Assembly: GCF_008973665.1 (NCBI RefSeq)
Contig: NZ_WACP01000013.1
Span: forward strand, 162,792 to 226,791
Reading direction: 5' to 3'
Origin: Paenibacillus tengchongensis
Lineage (GTDB): Bacteria; Bacillota; Bacilli; Paenibacillales; Paenibacillaceae
DNA: 64,000 bases
Position numbers and translations under genes: made by a program. Shown piece by piece: positions 49,831-59,210 of this stretch; the stretch's first letter is position 1; each line of letters opens with the position of its first letter. Under the pieces are notes generated by a model that was not told where the DNA came from, made no database searches, and saw only the letters and a list, made by a program, of their open reading frames with translations.

Positions 49831-51624
49831 ATGCAAGCGATCATGTATTATATCCGGCAGCTGCAGCGGTTGTCCGGCATCAAATTAGTTCTGAATCTGC
49901 TCGGTATGGCGTTTAGCGGCTTGCTGGAGAGTTCCGCCATCCTGCTTCTGGTGCCGATGCTGGCCATGGCCGGAATTGAGCTTTCCGGCGGCGCGGTGTA
50001 CCGGATCCCCATGCTCGAATTCATATCGGAGCTGCCGCAGACGACGGCACTCTTGCTTGTGCTCGGGGCGTATGTGCTGATTGTGCTGAGCCAGAATCTA
50101 ATTTCGCGATATGTCGCGATATCCAATGTGGACATTCAGCAGACCTACAGCCGGCAGCTGCGATATGAAGCATACAGCGCCCTTTTGCGGGCGCGGTGGT
50201 CCTTTTTTCTGAATAAACGGACCTCCGACCTTATTAACATCATGACTACGGAAACGGCGCGGGTAATGGCCGGCATCAGCTGCTTCCTGCAATTTATCAG
50301 CTCGCTCCTGTTCACGGTGGTCCAGATTGCCTTCGCCTTCTGGCTGTCCCCGAAGATGACGCTGGTTGTGCTGGTCTGCGCGGGGCTGCTGTCCTTCTTC
50401 TCCCGCCGCTTCATCCACAAGGCCAAGAAGCTGGGCGGACGCAGTACCCAGCTGGGGCAGCAGTATTTGGCCGGGATTACCGACCAATTGAACGGGATTA
50501 AGGATATCAAGAGCAATAACCTGGAGCGGTCGCGGCTTGCGTGGCTGCATGAGTTCACCGGTGAGGTGAAGAAAGAACAGCTGGATTATACCCGCCTGCG
50601 CTCCGGCTCCCAGATGATGTACAAAATGTCCTCGACGCTGCTCATCGCCGTTATTATCTTCGTCTCATTCCGTTTCCTCCATGCCGAAGGTCCGAATCTC
50701 CTGCTGGTTATTCTGGTATTCGCCCGCCTGTGGCCGACCTTTGCCACGCTGCAGTCGCTGGCGGAGCAGCTCGCCTCCGTGATGCCTTCGTTCAAGCTGC
50801 TGCAGGAGCTGCAGGAAGAAACGCGGAGAGCGGAGGAGCACGGAATGGAAGCGGCCGGCCAGGCAATTGTGCCGATGACACTCAAGGACCGGCTGGAAGC
50901 GCATAATATCAATTTCCGTTACCACCCGGATGACGAGCAGTACTCCCTGAGACAGGTGAATGTGACCATACCGGCCAACAAGATGACTGCCATCGTCGGT
51001 CCTTCGGGCGCCGGCAAAAGCACCCTCGTCGACCTGCTCATGGGACTGATGCAGCCGGAGACGGGAGAGATTCTGGCCGACGGCGAACCGGTTACCGGTG
51101 GGCGGCTGCTCGCTTACCGCCGCTCCATCGGCTATGTCGCCCAGGACCCCTTCCTGTATAATGCGACCATCCGCGACAACCTGCTGATGATCAAGCCGGA
51201 TGCCAGCGAGGAAGAGCTCTGGGAAGCGCTGGAGTTCGCTTCCTCCGCCGACTTTGTCCGCAAGCTGCCGCAGGGGCTGGATACCCTGATCGGCGACCGC
51301 GGCATCCGCTTATCCGGCGGGGAGCGCCAGCGGCTGGTGCTGGCGCGGGCCATCATCCGCAAACCGTCGATTCTTGTGCTCGACGAGGCAACCAGTGCGC
51401 TTGATACCGAGAACGAGAAGAAGATTCAGGAGGCGCTGGAACGCCTGAAATCTACCGTGACGGTTATCGTCATCGCCCACCGGCTGTCCACGATCCGGGG
51501 GGCCGATCAGATTCTCGTCATCGACCAGGGACGCGTGATTCAGCAGGGGGTCTACAGCGGCCTGGCTTCCGAGAAAGGCGGCATGTTCAGCCGCCTGTTA
51601 AGCAGCCAGGGGGAAGCCATGTAA
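49831..51624 (+). CDS. lasso peptide ABC exporter (D protein)
   Basis: 597 residues from ATG 49831 behind GAGGTGGG. The N-terminal half has six membrane helices (to about residue 310). The ATPase domain follows: Walker A VGPSGAGKSTLVDLL (about residue 390), signature IRLSGGERQRLVLARAI, Walker B ILVLDEATSALDT, and H-loop VIAHRLSTI. Half-size exporters of this type dimerise and pump the mature lasso peptide out, which also gives self-protection. It ends at a large bidirectional terminator. Confidence 0.93.
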   Translation: MQAIMYYIRQLQRLSGIKLVLNLLGMAFSGLLESSAILLLVPMLAMAGIELSGGAVYRIPMLEFISELPQTTALLLVLGAYVLIVLSQNLISRYVAISNVDIQQTYSRQLRYEAYSALLRARWSFFLNKRTSDLINIMTTETARVMAGISCFLQFISSLLFTVVQIAFAFWLSPKMTLVVLVCAGLLSFFSRRFIHKAKKLGGRSTQLGQQYLAGITDQLNGIKDIKSNNLERSRLAWLHEFTGEVKKEQLDYTRLRSGSQMMYKMSSTLLIAVIIFVSFRFLHAEGPNLLLVILVFARLWPTFATLQSLAEQLASVMPSFKLLQELQEETRRAEEHGMEAAGQAIVPMTLKDRLEAHNINFRYHPDDEQYSLRQVNVTIPANKMTAIVGPSGAGKSTLVDLLMGLMQPETGEILADGEPVTGGRLLAYRRSIGYVAQDPFLYNATIRDNLLMIKPDASEEELWEALEFASSADFVRKLPQGLDTLIGDRGIRLSGGERQRLVLARAIIRKPSILVLDEATSALDTENEKKIQEALERLKSTVTVIVIAHRLSTIRGADQILVIDQGRVIQQGVYSGLASEKGGMFSRLLSSQGEAM

Positions 51625-51643
51625 GATGCCCTGCCCGTACATG

Positions 51644-51691
51644 AAGAATAGCCCGTTTCGACCGGAAATCCGGCTGAAACGGGCTATTCTT
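51644..51691. terminator. bidirectional terminator at the end of the lasso operon
   Basis: AAGAATAGCCCGTTTC at 51644-51659 pairs perfectly with GAAACGGGCTATTCTT at 51676-51691 (16 pairs), with an inner CCGG/CCGG. It serves the exporter gene and the convergent nucleotidyltransferase gene. Confidence 0.85.
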
Positions 51692-51708
51692 CGCTAAGAA
51701 GCGGACAT

Positions 51709-52893
51709 TCATTGCTCTGCTTTCCCCGTTGCCTTGCGCCAGGTCCACAGAAACGGGCGCAGCGGGAAATAGAGGAAATGCAGAGGCTTCGGCAGCGGCA
51801 GTGTCTTCGCATCCACCGCATAGGGATACAGGAAGCCGGTCACGTAGAGGACTTGATGCCATGGCGTCAGAATCGCCGGCTGGTAGTATTTGAAGTGCCG
51901 CTCCACTTCCGGCTCCAGCGGCGGATTGTGCAGGTTGACCATCCGGGCGATGTAGAACATCGCCTGCTGTGCCATGCGGCGGGCCTTGGGGCGGCTGCTT
52001 ACCGCAGAGAGCTCCGGAACCTCCGGTGCCTGCAGCAGCCCGTATGCCAGGATCAGTGCCTGCCCGCCGGCGTCAGTGTAGCCGTAGCGTTTCAGCAGTC
52101 CGGTCAGCTGCGGGGCGTCCAGCGGCTGCAGCAGCAGCTGCCGGATATCGAGCAGCCATCGCAGCCGTGACCAGCCGTGCCGCGCACCGTGGGCGGCGAG
52201 GAACATGAACAGATCCTCGGGTCCCAGGTAATGCACGTTCGCTCCGAGCGGGCTGACCCGCGAGCGGCTCCACAGCGCTTCGAAGCCCGGCTCTCTGGAA
52301 GGGCCGGGGCTTAGCCGCCAGTGCAGCTCCACCTTGATATTTTTGTCCGGGTGATGGTAGGTCTTGTGATGCTCCCGCCATTTCCAGTCGCCCAGAAGAG
52401 CTTCGAAGATTTCTTCCTCGACGTATCCAAGCCCGGCCAACAGCGTCTCCGCCTGGGATAGCTGTGTCATCGGCACAATGAAATCCAGGTCGCGCGAGGT
52501 GCGCAGCGATAAATCCCCGTATAAGTCGAGGGCCAGAACCGGCCCTTTCAGAAAGATCGAACGAATATTCCGCGCCGCCAGCGCATCCGCCAGACTGCTC
52601 ATTTCTCCGCTGAGCTGCAGCATCGACACGGTATTCCGGCGGTATTCATTCTTAAGGCGGGCTGTAAAGCCTGCCGGAACCGCCCCATCTGTCATGCGGC
52701 TGAGCTTGGGATACAGATACGGGTATACGCGGTGGTGAAGAGAAAGCCGCAGCATTTGCTCCCAGTCGATACCGGCGAATTTCTCCGGCTGCCGTTCGGC
52801 AAGCCTGCCGATGTCTGCTGTGGCCAGCAGTTCCAGCAGAAGCTTGGTTTCTCTGGAAAGACTCCCTTGGTCAAGGGCATAACGGTCGGTCAT
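51709..52893 (-). CDS. nucleotidyltransferase family protein of the lasso cluster
   Basis: 394 residues from ATG 52893 behind AAGGGGAG. It is of the NTP_transf_5-like type: IRSIFLKGPVLALDLYGDLSLRTSRDLDFIVPM contains the catalytic G-x-R-x3-D-x-D pattern (about residues 115-150), and KVELHWRLSP follows. Related genes are found in paeninodin-type lasso clusters, with no proven role; modification of the peptide or of a resistance factor is possible. Here it points toward the exporter on the opposite strand and has its own promoter region. Confidence 0.8.
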   Translation of the reverse strand: MTDRYALDQGSLSRETKLLLELLATADIGRLAERQPEKFAGIDWEQMLRLSLHHRVYPYLYPKLSRMTDGAVPAGFTARLKNEYRRNTVSMLQLSGEMSSLADALAARNIRSIFLKGPVLALDLYGDLSLRTSRDLDFIVPMTQLSQAETLLAGLGYVEEEIFEALLGDWKWREHHKTYHHPDKNIKVELHWRLSPGPSREPGFEALWSRSRVSPLGANVHYLGPEDLFMFLAAHGARHGWSRLRWLLDIRQLLLQPLDAPQLTGLLKRYGYTDAGGQALILAYGLLQAPEVPELSAVSSRPKARRMAQQAMFYIARMVNLHNPPLEPEVERHFKYYQPAILTPWHQVLYVTGFLYPYAVDAKTLPLPKPLHFLYFPLRPFLWTWRKATGKAEQ

Positions 52894-53099
52894 AGAGACT
52901 CCCCTTTTGCAATAATGAACTGGTAGGACGAATTGCCTGGTATGGTTTTGTAGTAGAGAGATAAGTATCATTAAACCATTGACCCCAGGCGTAACGCACC
53001 CTTCTAAGGATATCTCATTCTGCCAAAAGAATCGGACCCAGAAGTGACGTGAATTGTAAAAGAACGGCATAAATTGGGGGGGCGGCGAATGCCCGGCAA

Positions 53100-53516
53100 T
53101 TACGCGCGAAGCTTTTCCAGTTCTCCGATCCAGCCGCTGACATCGTTTACGCTCCAGGCGACCGTTTCTTCACCGTGTCCATGGCGGTACGTAATCTGCA
53201 GCAGGGGGCCGCCGGCCTTCCGTATTTTGCCCAGATGCCCGCTCGCCTGATTAATGCCGGTAATGCTGTTCAATGGAATGACAATCTGTCTTACCGGAAC
53301 ATACATCTCAAAAATTACTGTGCGCTCAGTCAGTATAAGCCAGCCGTTTCCACGGATTTGTCCGTAGCCGCGTGAAGTGGTCCCGAACAAATTGGCCATT
53401 CGGTCCAAGCGCAGAATCTCGTTCTTCTTAAGCTTCTTGTCGATGCTGCAGGACCTGATGATGAGGATTGCCGCCAGAATCAGAATTACTGCAGCAAGTA
53501 TCGCGAGCTTTGTCAT
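53100..53516 (-). CDS. small membrane-anchored protein with a PH-like domain
   Basis: 138 residues; ATG 53516 lies behind GGAGG. One N-terminal helix (KLAILAAVILILAAILIIRS) is followed by a domain of about 110 residues with the look of bacterial PH/GRAM-like folds (GNGWLILTERTVIFEMYVPVRQIVIPLNSITGI). The function is unknown. It is divergent from the phosphotransferase gene. Confidence 0.65.
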   Translation of the reverse strand: MTKLAILAAVILILAAILIIRSCSIDKKLKKNEILRLDRMANLFGTTSRGYGQIRGNGWLILTERTVIFEMYVPVRQIVIPLNSITGINQASGHLGKIRKAGGPLLQITYRHGHGEETVAWSVNDVSGWIGELEKLRA

Positions 53517-53638
53517 ATGGTCGCCTCCAGGATTGTGGATCAGGTGCATTTACAAATAATAGTAGCATGTGATGAAATCGCCGGATATGCTAAGATTATA
53601 TTTCTGCGCAGGAAGCGCAGATGATGGGGGACTGCGAG

Positions 53639-54559
53639 ATGGCTGAAGAATGGCGTGACATTCCGGGAGCGGATGAATGGAATAAGGTTGAACCGGTGCT
53701 GAAGGGCTGGTCCGGCGATAAAAAATTCTGCATCCGTCACGCTAACGGGCACAAGCTGCTGCTGCGGATGGCAGGAGGAGCGGATCTGCCGCGGAAACGG
53801 GCGGAATATGAAATGATCAAGAGGTTCAACAGTCTCGATATACCGATGTCCCGGTCGGTCGGGTACGGCTTATGCGGCGGGGGGGAGTATAGCTACCTGC
53901 TGCTCAGCTGGGTTGAAGGTGAGCCGCTGGAGGAACGATTGCCGGAGATGGCTCCGCCGGAACAGTACCTTCTGGGAGTGGAAGCGGGACAGATCCTGGC
54001 CGCCATGCATGCTCTTCCGCACGGTGAAATGACAGGGTGGGAGGAAGCGATGCAGGCCAAGATCCTCCGCCGGATAGAGCAGTACGAAGCTTGTCCTTAC
54101 CGCCTGGAGGGGGACGAGAAGGTTATCGCTTATGTGAGGGAGAATATCGGGCTCATTGCAGACACGCGCAAGGTATACCGGCACGGCGATTTCCATATCG
54201 GCAATCTGCTTTACACTCCGGACGGCACAGTCGGGGTTATTGATTTCAACCGCTGGGACAGCGGCGACTATGCCGAGGAGTTCTACAAGCTGCAGTTTTT
54301 TGACCGGGAGGCATCTGCGGCATTTGCCAGGGGGAAGCTTGACGGTTATTTCCAGGGGCCTCCTCCGGAGGCGTTCTGGAGAAGACAGGCGCTGTATGTA
54401 GCTTATGCCGCGCTCTTTTCCATTGTATGGTCGATCCCCTTCGGGGCTGATGATATAGCCGGCATGCAGCAGCGGGGCAGGCAGGCTATTGCGGATTATG
54501 CCGGTTTTACGGCCGTTATCCCGCGCTGGTATGCGGAAGAGGAATCTTCTATACGTTGA
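53639..54559 (+). CDS. phosphotransferase (aminoglycoside/macrolide kinase-like)
   Basis: 306 residues from ATG 53639. The catalytic loop is VYRHGDFHIGNLL, the metal motif VGVIDFNRWDSGDYAEEFYKL, and the N-lobe ANGHKLLLRMAGGADLPRKRAEYEMI. It resembles the YcbJ/Mph group. It probably phosphorylates a small molecule in the cytoplasm. It stands alone, followed by a HEAT-like protein. Confidence 0.83.
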   Translation: MAEEWRDIPGADEWNKVEPVLKGWSGDKKFCIRHANGHKLLLRMAGGADLPRKRAEYEMIKRFNSLDIPMSRSVGYGLCGGGEYSYLLLSWVEGEPLEERLPEMAPPEQYLLGVEAGQILAAMHALPHGEMTGWEEAMQAKILRRIEQYEACPYRLEGDEKVIAYVRENIGLIADTRKVYRHGDFHIGNLLYTPDGTVGVIDFNRWDSGDYAEEFYKLQFFDREASAAFARGKLDGYFQGPPPEAFWRRQALYVAYAALFSIVWSIPFGADDIAGMQQRGRQAIADYAGFTAVIPRWYAEEESSIR

Positions 54560-54626
54560 ATCTGGGCAGAGGGTGCGGTAGAATGGCTTTGACTGCAGAT
54601 TTAACCAAGAAAGGGATTGTATCGGC

Positions 54627-55067
54627 TTGAATAATGAGGAATTGAACCGGGAACTGCCGGAGAACTATGCGGATTTGAAAAAAGCTGCCGGACGCACAGC
54701 GGACTGGAGAGCGCGTCTGGCCGCCGTGGAGGAGCTGGGCAACTATAACCATAAGCAGGTTATCGACATTCTGAACCGGCTCGTAACTGATGATCCTGTC
54801 TATGCTGTGCAGCTTGCGGCATACGAGAAGCTTAACGCCTTTGGCGAAGAGGTGGCCCGGCCGTCCGAGAATAAGCCGGAGCTGTTCAAAGGCTTGTCCA
54901 AAATTCTGCTGCGCATCAAGAAGAGTCTGCCCAAGGAACATTCTTATGAAGACTTTAAGGCGAAGCTGCACAAGATGAGAATTGACATTTACGATGCGTA
55001 TGAAGGCGAGAAGGGCGCGGAGTTTGATGCCTGGCTGGAGAAACGGTGGCGCTCCGCCGGGAAATAA
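54627..55067 (+). CDS. HEAT-repeat-like small protein
   Basis: 146 residues from a TTG start, with GAAAGGG about ten bases before it. A single HEAT/armadillo-like repeat pair is visible (WRARLAAVEELGNYNHKQVIDILNRLVTDDPVYAVQLAAYEKLNAFG), then a basic helical end. Such proteins bind other proteins; no partner is known. It ends at a strong terminator. Confidence 0.75.
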   Translation: MNNEELNRELPENYADLKKAAGRTADWRARLAAVEELGNYNHKQVIDILNRLVTDDPVYAVQLAAYEKLNAFGEEVARPSENKPELFKGLSKILLRIKKSLPKEHSYEDFKAKLHKMRIDIYDAYEGEKGAEFDAWLEKRWRSAGK

Positions 55068-55083
55068 ACGGGCTTATATATAA

Positions 55084-55115
55084 GAAACAGGTACCCTCTG
55101 CAGGGTACCTGTTTC
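55084..55115. terminator. bidirectional terminator
   Basis: GAAACAGGTACCCT at 55084-55097 pairs perfectly with AGGGTACCTGTTTC at 55102-55115 (14 pairs, four-base loop). It separates convergent genes. Confidence 0.88.
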
Positions 55116-55157
55116 TTTGTGGATCTTCGGCTCAGCCGATTTAAGCTATTCAGCCTA

Positions 55158-58100
55158 TTAAATGAGGCCGGATTTTTGCAGCAGACGCTGCAGCATGGCA
55201 GCCACCTCGGCGCGGGTCATATTCGCTTTCGGTGCAAGCAGCGACTCGGCGCCGTTGCCCCGGCCGTTGATGAGGCCGGCCTGCAGACCGCCGGCAACGC
55301 CGTCGGCAGCCCATGGAGCTACTGCGGAGGCGTCGGCATACGCGCCCAGTACTGCATTCGCGGTATGGCTGCCGAGCGAATCGGCCAGACCGGTCAGCGC
55401 CATCGCTTTGGAGACGATGGTCATCGCCTGCTCGCGGGTGATGAGCTCCTGCGGACGGAAGCTTCCGCCCTCGTAGCCCTGGAGAAGCCCGTAGGCGCTC
55501 GCGGTTTCCACTGCGCCGCCGAACCAGTCGGAGGCATTGACGTCATTGAAGGAAGAAACCGTGCTTGCCGGCTTCAGACCCAGGGCGTTCACCAGGATGG
55601 AAGCGAACTCGGCCCGCGTAATGTTCTGGTCCGGTGCGAAGGTGCCTGCACCAACACCGTTAATGATCAGCCTGGAGCCGAAGTCGTTCACAGCGTCCTT
55701 CGCCCAGTGCTGCGCTACATCAGCGAAAGCTACAGGATGATAGACAACGGTATACACACTGTTAGTCAAGCTGTTGATTTCAGCTACATAACGCTCATTG
55801 TCTCTGGAGACTTTGGTCGGTACCTGGCGGATGGTTCCGTCCGGGTCGACTACAATGCCGGTTGTAATCTTACTGGCATCGGTGCCTTCCGGCAGTGTAA
55901 TGCTGCGGCTTACATAACCGCTGAAGGTAGTCAGTTCAGCCGATTTACCGTCGTAAACCCCGCGCACTGTGAAGTCGACCGGTGTGCCCAGCAGCTCCAC
56001 GCCAAGACGGGTTGCTGCGCTGTTTACTTGCTGTACCACATCACCGTTCGGTGTGGAGATGGAGATTTCAATCTTGATGTCCTCCAGAGCAAGGGTCTCC
56101 CCGAACTGGCTTGACATGTTATCGATCTTGATCTGGCCTGCCGGCAGAGAATAGCTGGCGTCCGGCGTCTTCATTTGCAAAACGGCGCCTTTGTTCTCCA
56201 TGTTCTTGATCATCTGGCCGTTCAGTTCTACGACAGTGACCTGGGCAGATGAAGAAATCGGCAGTGTCACAACCGCTCCCTGTTCCTGGTTAGCGATCAT
56301 TTCCTCGAGCTTCTGCTGGTCTACAGTCAGCCGCTGAAGGGACTGTCCGTCTAAGTTGCTTGTAGTTAATGTGCCGGCATTGATCACTTCACCGTTGACC
56401 AGCACCTCGGTTGCTTGGGCGGTCTCCGGTATAATGGCCGTGGTTGGAGCCGTAGTTGGGACATACAGTGTAGGTATAACTGCAGCGGACTCTTGGGAGC
56501 TTACGCTGCTGCCCATTAAATTGATGGCTTTAACCGTAAAGGTATAGCTTGTGTTGTTGTTCAATCCGGTAACCACAATCGGGCTGCCGGTTCCGGTGGC
56601 TGTGATGCCGCCCGGCTCAGCGGTTACGCTATAGCCGATTACGGGCTGGCCGCCGCTCACTGCTGGAGGCATGAAGTGCACAGTTACTTCCCTGTCGCCC
56701 GGAACCGCAGCAATCTCAGTCGGGCTATCCGGGGTTGTAGCCGGAACGGCACTTACGGTGCCGGAGGCCGGGCTGATTCCGCCGGCATTCTCAGCTGTGA
56801 CGGTAAAATAATAGGTTGTACCGTTGGTCAGTCCGGTTACAGTGTGGCTGTAGACATCCCCGCTGACCGAAGCGGCCGGGGTTCCTTCCATATCCGGTGT
56901 CAGGCTCTGATAGATGGAATAGCCTGACGCGGTTTCGGCACCGTTCCAGCTCAGGGTAACCTCTCCGTTGCCGGGAACAGCCGACTGGATAGCCGGAGCA
57001 TCCGGGGCTTTCATCTGCGGCAACGCGTTCAACTGGTTGGAGAACAGGCTGTCGCCGCCGCCGTTGACAGCTTTCACAGCGAAGTAGTATTCCGCGCCAT
57101 TGGTCAAACCGGTAATGGTGTGGCTGTAGACCGCACTGCTGACCGCTGCAACTTCGTCACCGTAGGTTGCGGAAGTGGCGCTCTGATAAATCTTGTAGCC
57201 GGTAGAACCGTCCACCGGACTCCATGTCAGGCTGACTTCGCCGTCGCCGGAAACGGCGGATTGCAGAAGCGGCGGAGCGGAGTTGCGGATCTGTACAGTA
57301 AATACCGGATTCTCTCCTGCGTCCATCACCAAGGTGAACTGGTGCTCACCTGCAGCCAGCGTAGCCAGATATTCCTTATGGAGGGTAATGGACTCTTCAT
57401 CGACCGTATAAGCCGAAGAGTCCAGGCTTGTGCCCGCAAGCGTAATATCCGTGAAGGTATTACCGTTTAAAGTTAAGACTGTGGAGACATCGTCATAACT
57501 GCCCGGTTCCGTAGTCCCCATATATTGATCGAAGATTCCGGACACAGGAGACACCGAGGCGTCCTTGGAAGGCTCCTGTACACCGCCGGTTGTGGCATTG
57601 CCCGGAGTCAGGCCGGAGATAAAGATACCTGTAGGAGCAACGTCATCTCCGGTATTGGCTACAGCGATCTTCAGTTTATGGGTGGTCTTGCTGCTGTCGA
57701 GCAATCCGACCAGTGTCTGCGGCGGTGCCCAGGAACGCCAGCCTTCAACTACAGGCGAAGGGTAATTGAACAGATTGGCTGCCGGATTCACACGCAGAAT
57801 GGAGCCATTGGGCATGAAGGCATAGTTAACGCCATCCACAAACACACCGGCGATATCCCAATCATAGATGCTTTCCTGGCTGGCAAAAATAAAGCTCAGG
57901 GCCACCGAAGTCTTGCCTTCGGGAACCGTGAATTCGAATTCGAGTGCCGAGACATTGGTTACCTCGGCGCCTTTATTGGCCCCGTCAAGAATCGCCTTAA
58001 GGTCATCGTCGCCTGTAGCGCCCATGGCCTCGGCCTTAAGGAACAGCCCCTTGTTCAAACTAAGCGCTGTACCGTCCGGCAGCGTCCCGGCATTGAGCTC

Positions 58101-58319
58101 ATCGAAAGAAGAGACATTTTCGAGCGGTCCCTTGATGCTCTCCGAGCCGTCTACCAGAGTGACGGAAGAGCCGCCCAGAAAGTGTTTTACTGCATCGGCA
58201 GCGCTGCCGACCGTAGTAAAGCTTTGCGCTTCGGCGCTGGCGCTCACCGGTAAGATGGAGCTTAGCGTGACAACCGCCGCCAGGAGCAAAGCTGAGGTTC
58301 TCTTGTTAAAAAAATTCAT
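55158..58319 (-). CDS. S-layer-anchored multidomain cell-surface protein
   Basis: 1053 residues with a Sec signal peptide (SALLLAAVVTLSSILPVSASA). Order: a choice-of-anchor-L-like domain (about 30-235, SFIFASQESIYDWDIAGVFVDG); an X2/Ig-like module (about 250-350, SGIFDQYMGT, LAAGEHQFTLVMDAG); three fibronectin type III repeats (about 350-620, with SGYSIYQSLTP and TVTGLTNGTTYYFTV); a beta region without known fold (620-850); and three SLH domains (about 860-1053, FADVAQHWAKDAV, ITRAEFASILVNALG) that bind pyruvylated wall polymer. It is likely an adhesin or scaffold for surface carbohydrate contact. No enzyme domain is seen. Confidence 0.9.
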   Translation of the reverse strand: MNFFNKRTSALLLAAVVTLSSILPVSASAEAQSFTTVGSAADAVKHFLGGSSVTLVDGSESIKGPLENVSSFDELNAGTLPDGTALSLNKGLFLKAEAMGATGDDDLKAILDGANKGAEVTNVSALEFEFTVPEGKTSVALSFIFASQESIYDWDIAGVFVDGVNYAFMPNGSILRVNPAANLFNYPSPVVEGWRSWAPPQTLVGLLDSSKTTHKLKIAVANTGDDVAPTGIFISGLTPGNATTGGVQEPSKDASVSPVSGIFDQYMGTTEPGSYDDVSTVLTLNGNTFTDITLAGTSLDSSAYTVDEESITLHKEYLATLAAGEHQFTLVMDAGENPVFTVQIRNSAPPLLQSAVSGDGEVSLTWSPVDGSTGYKIYQSATSATYGDEVAAVSSAVYSHTITGLTNGAEYYFAVKAVNGGGDSLFSNQLNALPQMKAPDAPAIQSAVPGNGEVTLSWNGAETASGYSIYQSLTPDMEGTPAASVSGDVYSHTVTGLTNGTTYYFTVTAENAGGISPASGTVSAVPATTPDSPTEIAAVPGDREVTVHFMPPAVSGGQPVIGYSVTAEPGGITATGTGSPIVVTGLNNNTSYTFTVKAINLMGSSVSSQESAAVIPTLYVPTTAPTTAIIPETAQATEVLVNGEVINAGTLTTSNLDGQSLQRLTVDQQKLEEMIANQEQGAVVTLPISSSAQVTVVELNGQMIKNMENKGAVLQMKTPDASYSLPAGQIKIDNMSSQFGETLALEDIKIEISISTPNGDVVQQVNSAATRLGVELLGTPVDFTVRGVYDGKSAELTTFSGYVSRSITLPEGTDASKITTGIVVDPDGTIRQVPTKVSRDNERYVAEINSLTNSVYTVVYHPVAFADVAQHWAKDAVNDFGSRLIINGVGAGTFAPDQNITRAEFASILVNALGLKPASTVSSFNDVNASDWFGGAVETASAYGLLQGYEGGSFRPQELITREQAMTIVSKAMALTGLADSLGSHTANAVLGAYADASAVAPWAADGVAGGLQAGLINGRGNGAESLLAPKANMTRAEVAAMLQRLLQKSGLI

Positions 58320-58532
58320 TCCTGTCGTTCCTCCTTCAATTTCTTATTATTAAAATTTACTTGTTGACATTGTAACAGCCCGCTCTAAACAAACTCTCAA
58401 CAAATCTCGACAAAATCTGATGTTTCTTCTGCATTAGCCGTGCTGCATTGCAGTGTCTGCCTGAAGTATAGTAAGGTAAACAATATACAGAGAATGTCTG
58501 TTCTTAAAATCCAAGCGAAAAGGAATGACAAT

Positions 58533-59123
58533 ATGTCTGCAAATCCGCAGCATCATGCGCTCACCGAGCGCTTTCAAGCTTATCTGAAGGCTTCCGAGGC
58601 CTTGCGTCCCGGTTATATCGCCAGCCTGGGCGCAGGTGTATCCGGCGGGAAGATCGCTGAAGTCGTGCCGGCAGCACCGGAGCTGCTGAGCGTCATATAC
58701 AGCCAAGTGTCCGGGACGGACGGCGGAGAAGAAGAAGTTAGCTTGATCGAATTCATTCCGGGGTACCGGCTGATTCATATTGACGAATACCGGGAGCAGC
58801 TACAGGCGCTTAATCGAATTCTTGAAGAGAAGAAATATCAGGGGGGCGGACTCGTACTTCCGCTGCTGGCCAATTACGGCGGAGATTTCATCTGTTACCG
58901 GCGCACGGAGGAAGGCCGGGAACAGATCTGTGACCTGATGCAGGATTACGGTGAACTGGTGGTCATGTATGACTCACCGGATTCCTTCCTGGATACGTTA
59001 TGCGAGTTCTACCGGCAGGAAGTTTATTTCCTGGATGAAGACGGCTTCCTGGATTGCGATTTGATCCGCGAAGGCGAGGTTGGGGCGGCGCTCAATCCTG
59101 ATTCGCAGTATTGGACGGAGTAA
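58533..59123 (+). CDS. SMI1/KNR4 (SUKH) family protein
   Basis: 196 residues from ATG 58533, behind AAAAGGAA. The SUKH-type elements are LVLPLLANYGGDFICYRRTEEG and VMYDSPDSFLDTLCEFYRQEVYFLDEDGFL, after an N-terminal helical part. SUKH proteins are often immunity proteins against contact-dependent toxins, but no toxin gene is next to it. It may be an orphan immunity or a housekeeping member. Confidence 0.78.
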   Translation: MSANPQHHALTERFQAYLKASEALRPGYIASLGAGVSGGKIAEVVPAAPELLSVIYSQVSGTDGGEEEVSLIEFIPGYRLIHIDEYREQLQALNRILEEKKYQGGGLVLPLLANYGGDFICYRRTEEGREQICDLMQDYGELVVMYDSPDSFLDTLCEFYRQEVYFLDEDGFLDCDLIREGEVGAALNPDSQYWTE

Positions 59124-59143
59124 CCAGCCAGGACAACAACAAT

Positions 59144-59181
59144 ACAGGCGGATGCACGCCCTATGGTGTGCATCCGCCTGT
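59144..59181. terminator. terminator between convergent genes
   Basis: ACAGGCGGATGCAC at 59144-59157 pairs perfectly with GTGCATCCGCCTGT at 59168-59181 (14 pairs, ten-base loop). Confidence 0.8.
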
Positions 59182-59210
59182 TCAGGTTAAGTCTTCAATT
59201 ATAGCTGCCG

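Noticed and set aside
58533..59123. Immunity gene of a contact-dependent toxin locus
   Set aside because: The SUKH fold would fit, but no polymorphic toxin or secretion gene is adjacent.
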